From Tateyamaria omphalii (GTDB lineage Bacteria; Pseudomonadota; Alphaproteobacteria; Rhodobacterales; Rhodobacteraceae): a DNA stretch of 64,000 nucleotides. Every line of letters starts with the position of its first letter. Positions within the stretch are counted from its first letter, which is position 1. Under the pieces are notes generated by a model. The model searched no databases. It was given only the letters and a program-made list of their open reading frames with translations, and was not told the DNA's origin. The stretch covers positions 1,054,001-1,118,000 of the forward strand of contig NZ_CP019312.1 in NCBI RefSeq assembly GCF_001969365.1, given 5' to 3'. A program made the position numbers and the translations under genes. Below, piece by piece: positions 46,720 through 56,762 of the stretch.

Positions 46720-47631
46720 ATGCTGCCGCATTGGGACGATTTGCGCCTGTTTTTGGCCGTGGCTCGGGCCGAGACACTGTCGACAGCGGCCAAGACCGTA
46801 CGGAAGGATGCTGCGACCCTGGGTCGGCGGGTGGCGCGGCTCGAACGGGATCTGGATGTCGTTCTGTTCCGAAAGTCGCCGCAAGGCTATGCGCTGACCG
46901 AGGCCGGGCTGCGATTGCGCGACCAGGCCGAGGCGGCAGAGGCTGCGATGCGCGCCGCGACCGAAGGTATCGGCGGGGCGGGGCGGCCCGAAGCTGATGC
47001 GGGTCTGACTGGGCAGGTGCGCATCGGTGCGCCCGATGGGTGCGCGAACTACGTGCTGCCGCAGGTCTGCGCCGCGCTTGGTCGCGACCATCCGGGCCTT
47101 GATGTCCAGATCGTGGCCTTGCCGCGTGTGTTCAACCTCTCTCGGCGCGAGGCGGATCTGGCCATCGGGGTGAGCGCACCGACCGCCGGGCAATTGACGG
47201 TCCAGCGCATGACGGACTACCGGCTGCATTTTGCGGCGAGCGAAACCTATCTTGAACAATCTGCCCCTTTGACCACGCTGGAGGACCTGCAACGGCATAG
47301 GGTGGTGGGGTACATTCCCGACATGATCTTTGACCGCGAACTGGATTACCTTGCCGATGCGGGCGTGGCGCGTGTGGCGCTGGCGTCGAACTCGGTTGCG
47401 GTGCAGTTGAACCTGCTGCGGCAGGGGGGCGGTGTTGGCGTTGTCCACGACTTTGCCTTGCCATTTGCGCCCGGTTTGCGCCGCGTGTTGCGCAATGACC
47501 TGTCGCTGTCACGAAGCTTTTATCTGATCCGTCACCAGTCAGATACGCGGGATGCGCGGTTGAACCGGTTCGCGGAATTGCTTGTGAAGGCCGTACGGGC
47601 TGAAGTGGCGCGGCTTGAGGATCAGATTTAA
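46720..47631 (+). CDS. LysR family transcriptional regulator
   Basis: A 303-residue LysR regulator. N-terminal winged helix-turn-helix (DDLRLFLAVARAETLSTAAKTVRKDAATLGRRVARLERDLDVVLFRKSPQGYALTEAG), then a linker helix and the two-lobed effector domain from about residue 95. Divergent from mmsA, which suggests it controls the mmsA and valine genes; the effector is unknown. Start at ATG 46720. Confidence 0.88.
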   Translation: MLPHWDDLRLFLAVARAETLSTAAKTVRKDAATLGRRVARLERDLDVVLFRKSPQGYALTEAGLRLRDQAEAAEAAMRAATEGIGGAGRPEADAGLTGQVRIGAPDGCANYVLPQVCAALGRDHPGLDVQIVALPRVFNLSRREADLAIGVSAPTAGQLTVQRMTDYRLHFAASETYLEQSAPLTTLEDLQRHRVVGYIPDMIFDRELDYLADAGVARVALASNSVAVQLNLLRQGGGVGVVHDFALPFAPGLRRVLRNDLSLSRSFYLIRHQSDTRDARLNRFAELLVKAVRAEVARLEDQI

Positions 47632-47804
47632 ATATAAACAATGCTTTGCAGTGTACAGCTGATGTTATTTTGCGGCGTTGGCGACCTTTAGGTGTGGCCA
47701 ATTTTCAACTGGCGGTAGATTGCCGCACGACCTGCATACTCTTGACATAAGGCCCATCGGCGGCGGACGCTGTGATACATTCCATCTTTGAGAGGCCCAC
47801 ACCC

Positions 47805-48239
47805 ATGCTTGTGCACCAGATCCTCAAGTCAAAATCAGACGACGCTGTTGTCACCGTCAAGCCGGGCACAAAGGTGTCCGACGCGGCCAAGATTCTGGCA
47901 GAACGCAAGATCGGGACGGTCGTGGTGTCGGGCGATGGGCAGACCGCCGATGGCATTCTGTCAGAGCGCGACATCGTCCGCGTTCTGGCACAAAAGGGTG
48001 GGGCGGTGCTTTCGGAACCGGTTGATGCATATATGACCACGCAACTGGTGACATGCGGGCGTCAGGACGATGCCGACGCCATTCTGTCCACGATGACGGA
48101 GAGGCGGTTTCGCCACATGCCGGTGGTTGAGGACGGGCAGCTTGTCGGGCTGATCACCATCGGCGACGTGGTCAAGGCGCGGCTGACCGAGCTGGCGATG
48201 GAGAAGGATGCCCTGCAAGGCATGATCATGGGGCACTGA
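47805..48239 (+). CDS. CBS domain-containing protein
   Basis: A 144-residue protein made of two CBS motifs (about 10-65, VTVKPGTKVSDAAKILAERKIGTVVVSGDGQTADGILSERDIVRVL, and 75-125, MTERRFRHMPVVEDGQLVGLITIGDVVKARL). Such stand-alone pairs bind adenine nucleotides as energy sensors; the target is unknown. ATG 47805 follows GAGAGG. The 173-base gap upstream shows no gene. coaD follows after 81 bases. Confidence 0.9.
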   Translation: MLVHQILKSKSDDAVVTVKPGTKVSDAAKILAERKIGTVVVSGDGQTADGILSERDIVRVLAQKGGAVLSEPVDAYMTTQLVTCGRQDDADAILSTMTERRFRHMPVVEDGQLVGLITIGDVVKARLTELAMEKDALQGMIMGH

Positions 48240-48320
48240 CCAGACGCTTGCGTTCTGCCCGCTTGCAATCGCGGGCGTGAAATGCTGCATTGCGGCCACG
48301 ACGACTGACGGAGCCGCCCC

Positions 48321-48812
48321 ATGCGCATCGGCCTATACCCTGGCACCTTTGATCCCATCACGCTGGGGCATATCGACATCATAAGGCGCGCGAGCCCGAT
48401 GGTGGATCGACTGGTCATTGGCGTGGCCATCAACCGTGACAAGGGGCCTTTGTTCTCACTTGAGGAACGTGTCGCCATGATCGAAGCGGAATGCGCCAAG
48501 CTGAGCGGGCAGACCGGAACAGAGATCGTCGTACACCCCTTTGAAAACCTGCTGATCGACTGCGCTCGCGACGTGGGTGCGCAGATCATTTTTCGGGGTC
48601 TGCGGGCCGTCGCCGACTTCGAATACGAATTCCAGATGGTCGGCATGAACCGCCGGCTTGATGACAGTATCGAAACCGTGTTCCTGATGGCTGAGGCCGA
48701 GCACCAGGCGATTGCATCGAAGCTGGTGAAGGAGATCGCGCGGCTGGGCGGTGACGTCAGCGAGTTCGTGACACCGCTGGTGAATGACGCGCTGAAAGAA
48801 CGATTTGTCTAG
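48321..48812 (+). CDS. coaD: Phosphopantetheine adenylyltransferase
   Basis: A 163-residue enzyme of CoA synthesis that joins 4'-phosphopantetheine and AMP. Nucleotidyltransferase motif GTFDPITLGHIDII at the N-terminus, RGLRAVADFEYEFQMVGMNRRL in the middle, and the KLVKEIARLGGDVSEFVTP C-terminus. The length is normal. It converges on two small minus-strand genes with nine bases between stops. Confidence 0.95.
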   Translation: MRIGLYPGTFDPITLGHIDIIRRASPMVDRLVIGVAINRDKGPLFSLEERVAMIEAECAKLSGQTGTEIVVHPFENLLIDCARDVGAQIIFRGLRAVADFEYEFQMVGMNRRLDDSIETVFLMAEAEHQAIASKLVKEIARLGGDVSEFVTPLVNDALKERFV

Positions 48813-48821
48813 GGCAAAACG

Positions 48822-49109
48822 CTAGAACAATGGCTGGTATCGCCAGTTGTCAGCATCGGGCGTGACCTCGTCCAGATCGTAATCCGCGCCCTGTAGGCGT
48901 TTGGCGATCTCAAGCCCGTCCTTGGCCGCCTGATCCACGAACTTGCGGCCCAGCTCTTCGTCCTGGCCGATACCGTGTCCACGCATCAGGTTCAGACCAT
49001 GGTTGAAGCGGCCCACAGGATCACCGGCCTCGGCCGCGCGGCGGTCCCATTCGGCAGAGGCGTCTGGGTTGTATTCCCCGCCCAGGCCGTTGTTCTCCAG
49101 TTGGCTCAT
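48822..49109 (-). CDS. Small Sel1-like hypothetical protein
   Basis: A 95-residue acidic protein whose EWDRRAAEAGDPVGRFNHGLNLMRGHGIGQDEELGRKFVDQAAKDG segment reads like one Sel1/TPR-type repeat. No signal peptide. It starts immediately after the stop of the next upstream gene (49110), so the two are translated from one message. Function unknown. Confidence 0.68.
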   Translation of the reverse strand: MSQLENNGLGGEYNPDASAEWDRRAAEAGDPVGRFNHGLNLMRGHGIGQDEELGRKFVDQAAKDGLEIAKRLQGADYDLDEVTPDADNWRYQPLF

Positions 49110-49379
49110 CTAGGTCATCGCCTTGGTGTAGCCGGCCTCCGCGCAGCGGCGGGTCAGCTTTCGCGACAGTTCGGGATTGTCGTTTTTGGTGACGTTAATG
49201 CCGAGCGAGCAGGTGACGGAGTCGATCACCCCCATTTCAATCTTGCGGGTTAGCATTTCGCGCCCCGTGTCCTGCGGGTTCAGAATGCCCAGTTCATCTT
49301 CTACCGTAACCGGCAGGTCTTCTGCCAGCGCCGCGCTTGCCAGCGCGATGATGGACAGTGTCAGGGTCAGTCTTTGCAC
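49110..49379 (-). CDS. Small secreted hypothetical protein
   Basis: An 89-residue protein with a signal peptide (MQRLTLTLSIIALASAALAE, cleavage near residue 19). The mature part is charged with two cysteines (SVTCSLG and RRCAEAG) that could form a disulfide. GTG 49379 is chosen because GGAGG lies eight bases upstream and it gives a normal signal peptide; ATG 49403 is in frame but spoils it. Not a recognised family. Confidence 0.68.
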   Translation of the reverse strand: MQRLTLTLSIIALASAALAEDLPVTVEDELGILNPQDTGREMLTRKIEMGVIDSVTCSLGINVTKNDNPELSRKLTRRCAEAGYTKAMT

Positions 49380-49474
49380 GTTTGTCGCCTCCGCCTGTGC
49401 CAAACATAACGGTTCCGGCGACGCGCGTCACTTTTACAAAGGTCGTAGAAGGCTATTGGAGCAGTGGAAATGAT

Positions 49475-49503
49475 AAAGGGCGCCCGACCGGACGCCCTTT
49501 CGA
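49475..49503 (-). terminator. Terminator after gap1
   Basis: An 8-base stem (aaagggcg / cgcccttt, 49475-49482 and 49493-49500) lies 31 bases past the minus-strand gap stop and runs into a T-rich stretch on that strand. Confidence 0.75.
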
Positions 49504-49531
49504 CGTGTAAAACAGCCGAGATGTCAGGTTC

Positions 49532-50536
49532 TTAGAGATACTTGCCCATCTCGACCGCTGTGTCGGCCATCCTGTTCGAAAAGCCCCATTCGTTGTCATA
49601 CCAGGACAGGATGCGCACCATGTTGCCGTCCATCACCTTGGTCTGATCGGTCGCAAAGATCGACGAATGCGGGTCGTGGTTGAAGTCCATGGACACCAGT
49701 TTGGCGTCCGTCACGCCCAGCACGCCCTTGAGCGGGCCAGCCGCAGCGGCCTCGGTCATTGCGGCGTTGATCTGATCGGCCGTCACCTCGCCGTTCACCT
49801 CGACGGTCAGGTCGACGCAGGACACGTTCGGCGTGGGCACCCGGATCGCCACACCGTCAAGCTTGCCGTTGAGGTCGGGCATCACCAGACCCACGGCCTT
49901 GGCTGCACCGGTGGAGGTGGGGATCATGCTCATCGCCGCCGCGCGGGCGCGATAAAGATCCTTGTGCATCGTATCCAGTGTCGGCTGGTCGCCGGTATAG
50001 CTGTGCACGGTCGTCATGAACCCGCGCTTGATCCCGAACTGGTCGTGCAGGACCTTGGCCACCGGCGTCAGGCAGTTGGTGGTACAGGAGGCGTTGGAGA
50101 CGATGACATCATCGCCGGTCAGCGCGTCGTGGTTCACGCCATAAACGATCGTCTTGTCCGCATCCTTGCCGGGGGCGGAGATCAGAACGCGGCTCGATCC
50201 GTTTTCAAGATGCGCCTGGCACGCCTCTTTCGAGGTGAAGATGCCGGTGCATTCCATCACGATGTCCACATGGCCCCAGGGCAAGTCCGCTGGGTTCCGC
50301 TCGGCCGTGACCTTGATGGGACCTTGGCCCACGTCGATGCTGTCGCCTGCGACCGTCACCTTGGCTGGGAAACGGCCATGCACGCTGTCATATTGCAGCA
50401 GGTGGGCGTTCGTCTCGACGGGGCCGAGGTCGTTGATCGCGACCACCTCGATATCTGTCCGACCGCTTTCCACGATCGCGCGCAGCACGTTGCGCCCGAT
50501 GCGCCCGAAGCCGTTGATTGCTACTTTGATGGCCAT
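49532..50536 (-). CDS. gap: Glyceraldehyde-3-phosphate dehydrogenase, NAD-type
   Basis: A 334-residue type I GAPDH. NGFGRIGR at the N-terminus, catalytic Cys near 151 in SNASCTTNCLTP, and the HSYTGDQPTLD histidine region are intact. Asp36 in VVAINDLG is the residue that selects NAD over NADP in this family, so this copy fits catabolic glycolysis. ATG 50536 follows GGGGGA. A LacI-type palindrome (50600-50613) lies upstream. The second copy is at 50896-51897. Confidence 0.94.
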   Translation of the reverse strand: MAIKVAINGFGRIGRNVLRAIVESGRTDIEVVAINDLGPVETNAHLLQYDSVHGRFPAKVTVAGDSIDVGQGPIKVTAERNPADLPWGHVDIVMECTGIFTSKEACQAHLENGSSRVLISAPGKDADKTIVYGVNHDALTGDDVIVSNASCTTNCLTPVAKVLHDQFGIKRGFMTTVHSYTGDQPTLDTMHKDLYRARAAAMSMIPTSTGAAKAVGLVMPDLNGKLDGVAIRVPTPNVSCVDLTVEVNGEVTADQINAAMTEAAAAGPLKGVLGVTDAKLVSMDFNHDPHSSIFATDQTKVMDGNMVRILSWYDNEWGFSNRMADTAVEMGKYL

Positions 50537-50599
50537 GGTGTCCCCCATGTCTGGTGTCAGAATACTGTCTGAACGCGGCCCCGCGTGACGGGGTTGCGC

Positions 50600-50613
50600 C
50601 GTTACCGCTAACA
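50600..50613. promoter_or_regulatory. LacI-type operator upstream of gap1
   Basis: CGTTACCGCTAACA differs at two of 14 positions from the symmetric sequence TGTTAGCGCTAACA, whose central CG pair is typical of LacI-family sites. It lies 64 bases before the gap1 start. A carbon-flux regulator such as CceR is a candidate, by inference only. Confidence 0.5.
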
Positions 50614-50679
50614 AATGCAAAGCAGCGCTGTTGTCAACCGGGAATGCCGGTCACGAGTGCGTGGCATGTCGGCCAGGGA

Positions 50680-50823
50680 TCAGCGCCAGAAGGCGATCCA
50701 TTCCAGCAATTCGGCGAATTTCTTGCCGAGGAAAATAAGGTGTTCGGTGCCATAAAGCATGACATCTGCCGCGATGGCGCCAAGGATCAGCAGGGCAAGA
50801 ACAAGGGCGATGCTGTTGGTCAT
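50680..50823 (-). CDS. 47-residue membrane protein between the gap genes
   Basis: A short frame read from the DNA, beginning MTNSIALVLALLILGAIAAD and ending EWIAFWR, with one strong membrane segment (residues 4-19) and an amphipathic helix after it (HLIFLGKKFAELLEWIAFW). It sits between two same-strand GAPDH genes. Its codon use and protein-like layout support a real gene. I recall similar short ORFs next to gap in Rhodobacteraceae, but no function is known. Confidence 0.65.
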   Translation of the reverse strand: MTNSIALVLALLILGAIAADVMLYGTEHLIFLGKKFAELLEWIAFWR

Positions 50824-50842
50824 TCGGGCGTCACATAAGAAA

Positions 50843-50872
50843 CGGGCAGGGCCGTTGTGACAGCCCCGCCCG
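50843..50872 (-). terminator. Hairpin between gap2 and the 47-residue ORF
   Basis: Arms CGGGCAGGGC and GCCCCGCCCG pair at nine of ten positions around a ten-base loop, 24 bases past the gap2 stop. There is no T-run; it may weaken read-through rather than stop it. Confidence 0.45.
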
Positions 50873-50895
50873 ACGCTTGCAAGTTTTGGCGTGGG

Positions 50896-51897
50896 TCAGT
50901 TCAGGCGGCCCATGGCGACGGCCACGTCGGCCATGCGGACCGAGAACGCCCATTCATTGTCGTACCAGGCCAGCACACGCACCAGCCTATTGCCCACCAC
51001 TTTTGTCTGGTCGGGGGCAAAGATCGACGAATGTTCGGTGTGGTTGAAGTCAATGCTGACCTTCTGTTCGTCATCATAGGCCAGCACGCGGCCCATTGGT
51101 CCTGCGGCGGCTTCGGCTACGGCGGCGTTCACCTCTTCGGCGGTCACGTCGCGGGTGGCTTCGAAGGTCAGGTCAACGGCGCTCACGTTGGGGGTGGGCA
51201 CGCGCATCGCGGTGCCGTCCAGTTTTCCTGCGAGGTTCGGCAGCACCTCACCCAGCGCCTTGGCCGCCCCGGTCGAGGTCGGGATCATCGCCATGGCCGC
51301 AGAGCGCGCGCGATAAAGGTCTTTATGGCGGCGGTCCAGCGTCGGCTGGTCGCCCGTGTAGCTGTGGATCGTGGTCATCACGCCGCGTTCGATGCCGACG
51401 GCGCGGTCTAGCACCTTCGCCAGTGGTGCAAGGCAGTTCGTCGTGCACGATCCGTTCGAGATCATGCGGTCATTGGCGGCCAGCTTTTCGTCGTTCACAC
51501 CAAAGACGACTGTCTTGTCCACGTTCTTGCCGGGGGCCGACAACAGCACCTTCTTGGCGCCACGGTCAAAGTGGACCTTCGCCTTTTCACCGTCGTTGAA
51601 CTTGCCGGTGCACTCCAGCACCACGTCAACGCCGGTCCAGTCCAGTTCGTTCATGTTGTAGGTCGACATCATGCGGATCGGCCCGCGACCCAGGTCCATG
51701 GTATCATTGGTGAGCTTCACCTCGTTCGGGAAGCGGCCGTGAATGCTGTCATATTTGATCAGGTGCGCCGCTGTCTCAAGCGGGCCGGTGGCGTTCACTG
51801 CGACGACGTCGATGTCGTTGCGGAGCGATGTAGCAATGTGGCTGAGCGTGCAACGCCCGATGCGTCCAAACCCGTTAATTCCGACTTTGATGGTCAT
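50896..51897 (-). CDS. gapB: Glyceraldehyde-3-phosphate dehydrogenase, probably NADP-preferring
   Basis: A second type I GAPDH, 333 residues, paralogous to gap1 with catalytic Cys in SNGSCTTNCLAP. The cofactor residue Asp36 is replaced by Ala (VVAVNATGPLETAAHLIKYDSIHGRF), as in gluconeogenic, NADP-using GapB of Bacillus, and two Arg (LDRRHKDL) replace the usual Leu-Pro pair near the 2'-phosphate site. Both point to NADP use and gluconeogenesis; the call is inferred from these residues. LacI-type sites lie upstream. Confidence 0.85.
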   Translation of the reverse strand: MTIKVGINGFGRIGRCTLSHIATSLRNDIDVVAVNATGPLETAAHLIKYDSIHGRFPNEVKLTNDTMDLGRGPIRMMSTYNMNELDWTGVDVVLECTGKFNDGEKAKVHFDRGAKKVLLSAPGKNVDKTVVFGVNDEKLAANDRMISNGSCTTNCLAPLAKVLDRAVGIERGVMTTIHSYTGDQPTLDRRHKDLYRARSAAMAMIPTSTGAAKALGEVLPNLAGKLDGTAMRVPTPNVSAVDLTFEATRDVTAEEVNAAVAEAAAGPMGRVLAYDDEQKVSIDFNHTEHSSIFAPDQTKVVGNRLVRVLAWYDNEWAFSVRMADVAVAMGRLN

Positions 51898-51995
51898 GGT
51901 CCCGGTTGTCCTTCCGCTGGGGCAGTTAAACTGTTGCCAGCTAGATAGCCGCCGCACTGCAGCGTGAGAAGGGGGAAATCATCAGAAAATCAGAG

Positions 51996-52075
51996 TGTTA
52001 GCGATAAACGTGTTCCATCGTATGCAGTTCGCGCTAACAGTATGCGGAACGAACGGGCTGTGTTATGCGCTAACG
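51996..52075. promoter_or_regulatory. Cluster of LacI-type half or full sites between gap2 and the DUF808 gene
   Basis: TGTTAGCGATAAAC (51996-52009) matches the symmetric TGTTAGCGCTAACA at 11 of 14 positions, AGTTCGCGCTAACA (52026-52039) at 12 of 14, and a weaker site with GCGCTAAC lies near 52062-52075. The first two are spaced exactly 30 bases apart. They could control the divergent gap2 and DUF808 genes. Confidence 0.5.
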
Positions 52076-52102
52076 TAACGACAGGATGAAGGAACGGGCG
52101 GA

Positions 52103-53077
52103 ATGAGCGGACTTCTGGCGCTTTTGGATGACGTGGCGGGAATCGCCAAAGTGGCGGCCGCATCGGTCGATGACGTGATCGGGCAGGCGGCCAAAGCCGG
52201 GTCCAAAGCCGCGGGGGCCGTGATCGACGACGCCGCTGTGACGCCAAAATATGTCGCCGGGTTCTCGGCAGACCGCGAACTGCCGATCATCTGGCGGATC
52301 ACCAAGGGGTCGCTCAAGAACAAGCTGGTGTTCCTGTTGCCCATCGGCCTCTTGCTGGCGAATTTCGCGCCGTGGGCCATTCCGCCGCTCCTGATGCTGG
52401 GCGGCGCGTATCTGTGTTTCGAAGGGGCCGAAAAGGTGGCCCATGCCCTAGGGTGGGGACACGGGCACGAGGACTATGACGGCAAGGACAAAGAGGTAGA
52501 GGACCCCGCGCATCTGGAAGAGCAAAAAGCCCGAGGCGCGATCAAAACCGACTTTATCCTGTCCGCTGAAATCATGACCATCTCGCTGGCGGCCATCCCC
52601 GAAAGCAATTTCTGGATGGAGGCGGCGACGCTGGCGGCGGTTGCCGTCATGATCACGGTTGCCGTCTATGGGTCCGTCGCCCTGATCGTAAAGGCGGACG
52701 ATGTGGGCCTGGCGCTTGCGGATCGTGGTCGGCTGGGTCTGACCCGCGCGCTGGGACGCGGCATCGTCAAGGTCATGCCGGGCTTCATGAAGCTGCTGAC
52801 CATCGTGGGCACGGCGGCCATGCTTTGGGTCGGCGGGTCGATCATTGTCCATGGTCTGGCCGAATTGGGCTGGCACACACCCGAAGAGGCGATCTATGCC
52901 CTTGGCAAGTCCGTAGGCGCGCTATTCGAGGGCGCGGCAGGTTTTGCATCATGGTTGACCAAGGCAGCTGTTGACGGCGTGTTGGGGCTGGCGATCGGCT
53001 TTGCCCTTATCCCTGTCGGTGAAAAAATGATCACGCCCGTATGGCGGGCGGTCTCATCGAATGTGTCACGGACCTGA
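52103..53077 (+). CDS. DUF808 family membrane protein
   Basis: A 324-residue DUF808 (YedI-like) inner-membrane protein. The family opening GLLALLDDVAGIAKVAAASVDDVIGQAAKAGSKAAGAVIDDAAVTPKYVAGFSADRELPIIWRI is followed by about five to six membrane segments (first at about 70-95) and a polar His/Asp/Glu-rich loop (GWGHGHEDYDGKDKEVED). The function is unknown. GGAA with nearby LacI-type sites lies upstream, divergent from gap2. Confidence 0.88.
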   Translation: MSGLLALLDDVAGIAKVAAASVDDVIGQAAKAGSKAAGAVIDDAAVTPKYVAGFSADRELPIIWRITKGSLKNKLVFLLPIGLLLANFAPWAIPPLLMLGGAYLCFEGAEKVAHALGWGHGHEDYDGKDKEVEDPAHLEEQKARGAIKTDFILSAEIMTISLAAIPESNFWMEAATLAAVAVMITVAVYGSVALIVKADDVGLALADRGRLGLTRALGRGIVKVMPGFMKLLTIVGTAAMLWVGGSIIVHGLAELGWHTPEEAIYALGKSVGALFEGAAGFASWLTKAAVDGVLGLAIGFALIPVGEKMITPVWRAVSSNVSRT

Positions 53078-53117
53078 GCAAAAACGGGCCGAGTGTAAGC
53101 GCGCAAAGTTCGCCCGG

Positions 53118-53393
53118 CTAGTCGGCTTGTGCTTTTGACACGCTTGTCTTGCTCTGGGACGCGTCCGGGGAAATCGTGTCTGGGTCGTCACAGAGAGAAT
53201 GGCGTGCCTCCACCTTGGATCTCCTTGCAACCACGAATGCTAGGACGCACACCGTGGTCGCGCCGCCAATGGAATAAATGAGCAAGGCAATCCAGGGGCC
53301 ACTGCCCCACAGCAAGGCCACGACCGCAGCAACAGCGGCCAAAACAGTGGATAAGATCACTATGCCAAGCACATATGGCCCCAAATAGATCAC
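53118..53393 (-). CDS. Small hypothetical membrane protein
   Basis: A 91-residue protein with two hydrophobic segments (about 5-27 and 33-55) and a polar, acidic C-terminal tail. Start taken as GTG 53393, which lies at the end of an 8-base-arm hairpin (53391-53414); no good Shine-Dalgarno sequence is visible, so the start is uncertain. It is downstream of tkt on the same strand. Family not recognised. Confidence 0.55.
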   Translation of the reverse strand: MIYLGPYVLGIVILSTVLAAVAAVVALLWGSGPWIALLIYSIGGATTVCVLAFVVARRSKVEARHSLCDDPDTISPDASQSKTSVSKAQAD

Positions 53394-53414
53394 TGAACCC
53401 GCACGAGTTCAGTG
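53391..53414 (-). terminator. Hairpin between tkt and the small membrane ORF
   Basis: Perfect 8-base arms CACTGAAC and GTTCAGTG with an eight-base loop, about 70 bases past the tkt stop. It includes the GTG start of the next ORF. It may be a weak tkt terminator or may limit translation of the ORF. Confidence 0.4.
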
Positions 53415-53484
53415 ACGCTTCGCCAGAAAGACACTGGTTAAAGGGGCAGGTATGTCAAACGTCCATACACTTCCTGTCCTTCAA

Positions 53485-55506
<2,022 letters not shown>

Positions 55507-55777
55507 GATCGTCCTTTGGAATATGGGTTTGGGGCTGCATATCAGGCAAAGGCCAAAGATCAAGGTGATCCGGACCGGCAAAAAGGCGCGCATTTGGTTC
55601 GGCGGTGATGCGCGACTTCAATGCCGCCCGCCAAGTGGTTGATCGCAAAGGGGGGCGCATTTCAGAACGGCTTTGGCTAGACTTGAATGTGACCAAACGG
55701 GAAATCGATTCGATCCTCCCGATTTGTGGATGGGAAAGCGCTGGCGCGCCAAAAGAAAAAGGGGACAGGCACCGCAC

Positions 55778-56269
55778 ATGAGTGACATTGACGGATTGCA
55801 ACAGCGGCTCACCGCTGCGATGGACCGGATCGCGACGGGTCTTGGCGGTTTGGATGTGGCCGGGGCCACCGACACGGCGGCGCTTCAGGCGGCCCTTGAT
55901 GATGAAAAGGTCGCCAACGCCCAGTTGACGGAACGGGTGCGTCGGTTGTCCGAACGGCAGGAGAGCGCCAAAGCAGAGGCGAATGCAGCCGCTGACGCCG
56001 CCCGCGCCCGGGTCGAAGAGCTGGACCTTGAGCTGCAACGCCTGCGCAAGGCCAATGACCAGTTGCGCATATCCAACGCCGCGCTGCGCACCGCGAACGA
56101 GGAAGGGGTGGGCGAGCCGCACCTGATCAACAAGTCCATGATGGCCGAGCTTGAGGGCCTGCGCGCTGCCCGCGCTGCAGATGTGGCCGAGGCGAGCAGC
56201 ATCATTGCCGCGCTCACGCCCCTGCTCGATCAGCTTGAAGCCCCGGAAGAGGAGGACGCCGATGCCTGA
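55778..56269 (+). CDS. Coiled-coil protein upstream of zapA
   Basis: A 163-residue almost entirely helical protein with a long coiled coil (about 35-110, KVANAQLTERVRRLSERQESAKAEANAAADAARARVEELDLELQRLRKANDQLR). No signal peptide. GGGGAC precedes ATG 55778. It overlaps zapA by eight bases, so the two are coupled. The context suggests a cytoplasmic division-ring accessory protein; this is inferred. Confidence 0.75.
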   Translation: MSDIDGLQQRLTAAMDRIATGLGGLDVAGATDTAALQAALDDEKVANAQLTERVRRLSERQESAKAEANAAADAARARVEELDLELQRLRKANDQLRISNAALRTANEEGVGEPHLINKSMMAELEGLRAARAADVAEASSIIAALTPLLDQLEAPEEEDADA

Positions 56270-56666
56270 GGTGACCATTTCCATCGGCGGCCGCCCGTTT
56301 CAGGTGGCCTGTCAGGAAGGCGAGGAAAGCTATCTGCAGGCTGCCGCCAAGATGCTCGATGACGAGGCGCAGGTCCTCGCCGATCAGGCGGGCCGTATGC
56401 CCGAAGCGCGGATGCTTCTGATGGCGGGGCTGATGCTGGCGGACAAGACAGCGAGTGTCGAGGACCGCGTGGCCGAGGTCGAGGCGACCCTGGCCGAGCG
56501 CGAGGCTGAACTGGAAGGGTTGCGCACTATGGGCGCGCCGGAGCCCGAACGGATCGAGGTGCCCGTGGTGCCCGAGGCCGTCACCGAAACGCTCGCGGAA
56601 CTCGCCGCACGGGCAGAGGCACTTGCGGCGGAGGTCGAAGAAAAGACCGCACAAGGCCCGAACTAA
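56262..56666 (+). CDS. zapA: Cell division protein ZapA
   Basis: A 134-residue ZapA that bundles FtsZ filaments. The N-terminal domain (VTISIGGRPFQVACQEGEESYLQAAAKMLDDEAQVLADQAGRMPEARMLLMAGLMLADKT) fits the family. The C-terminal half is a coiled coil longer than in E. coli ZapA, with a Pro/Val/Glu linker. GAGGAGGAC lies before ATG 56262; an upstream frame from 56151 lies inside the previous gene. Confidence 0.9.
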   Translation: MPEVTISIGGRPFQVACQEGEESYLQAAAKMLDDEAQVLADQAGRMPEARMLLMAGLMLADKTASVEDRVAEVEATLAEREAELEGLRTMGAPEPERIEVPVVPEAVTETLAELAARAEALAAEVEEKTAQGPN

Positions 56667-56691
56667 TCCGAACCAAACGCCACCAAGATGA

Positions 56692-56723
56692 AAGCCGCGC
56701 CCTTAAGGGACGCGGCTTGTTTC
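56692..56723 (+). terminator. Terminator after zapA
   Basis: An 8-base stem (aagccgcg / cgcggctt, 56692-56699 and 56711-56718) with an internal palindrome ccttaagg, followed by GTTTC. It ends the zapA message and lies between convergent zapA and grxD. Confidence 0.7.
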
Positions 56724-56762
56724 ATTCTCTGCAAGGCGACAGCGGCCCTGCGCCCGGCGGGA

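Noticed and set aside
51922..51938. cagttaaactg upstream of gap2 as a third copy of the PDH operator
   Set aside because: The arms are shorter and the spacing differs from TAGTTTA-N4-TAAACTA; not the same site.
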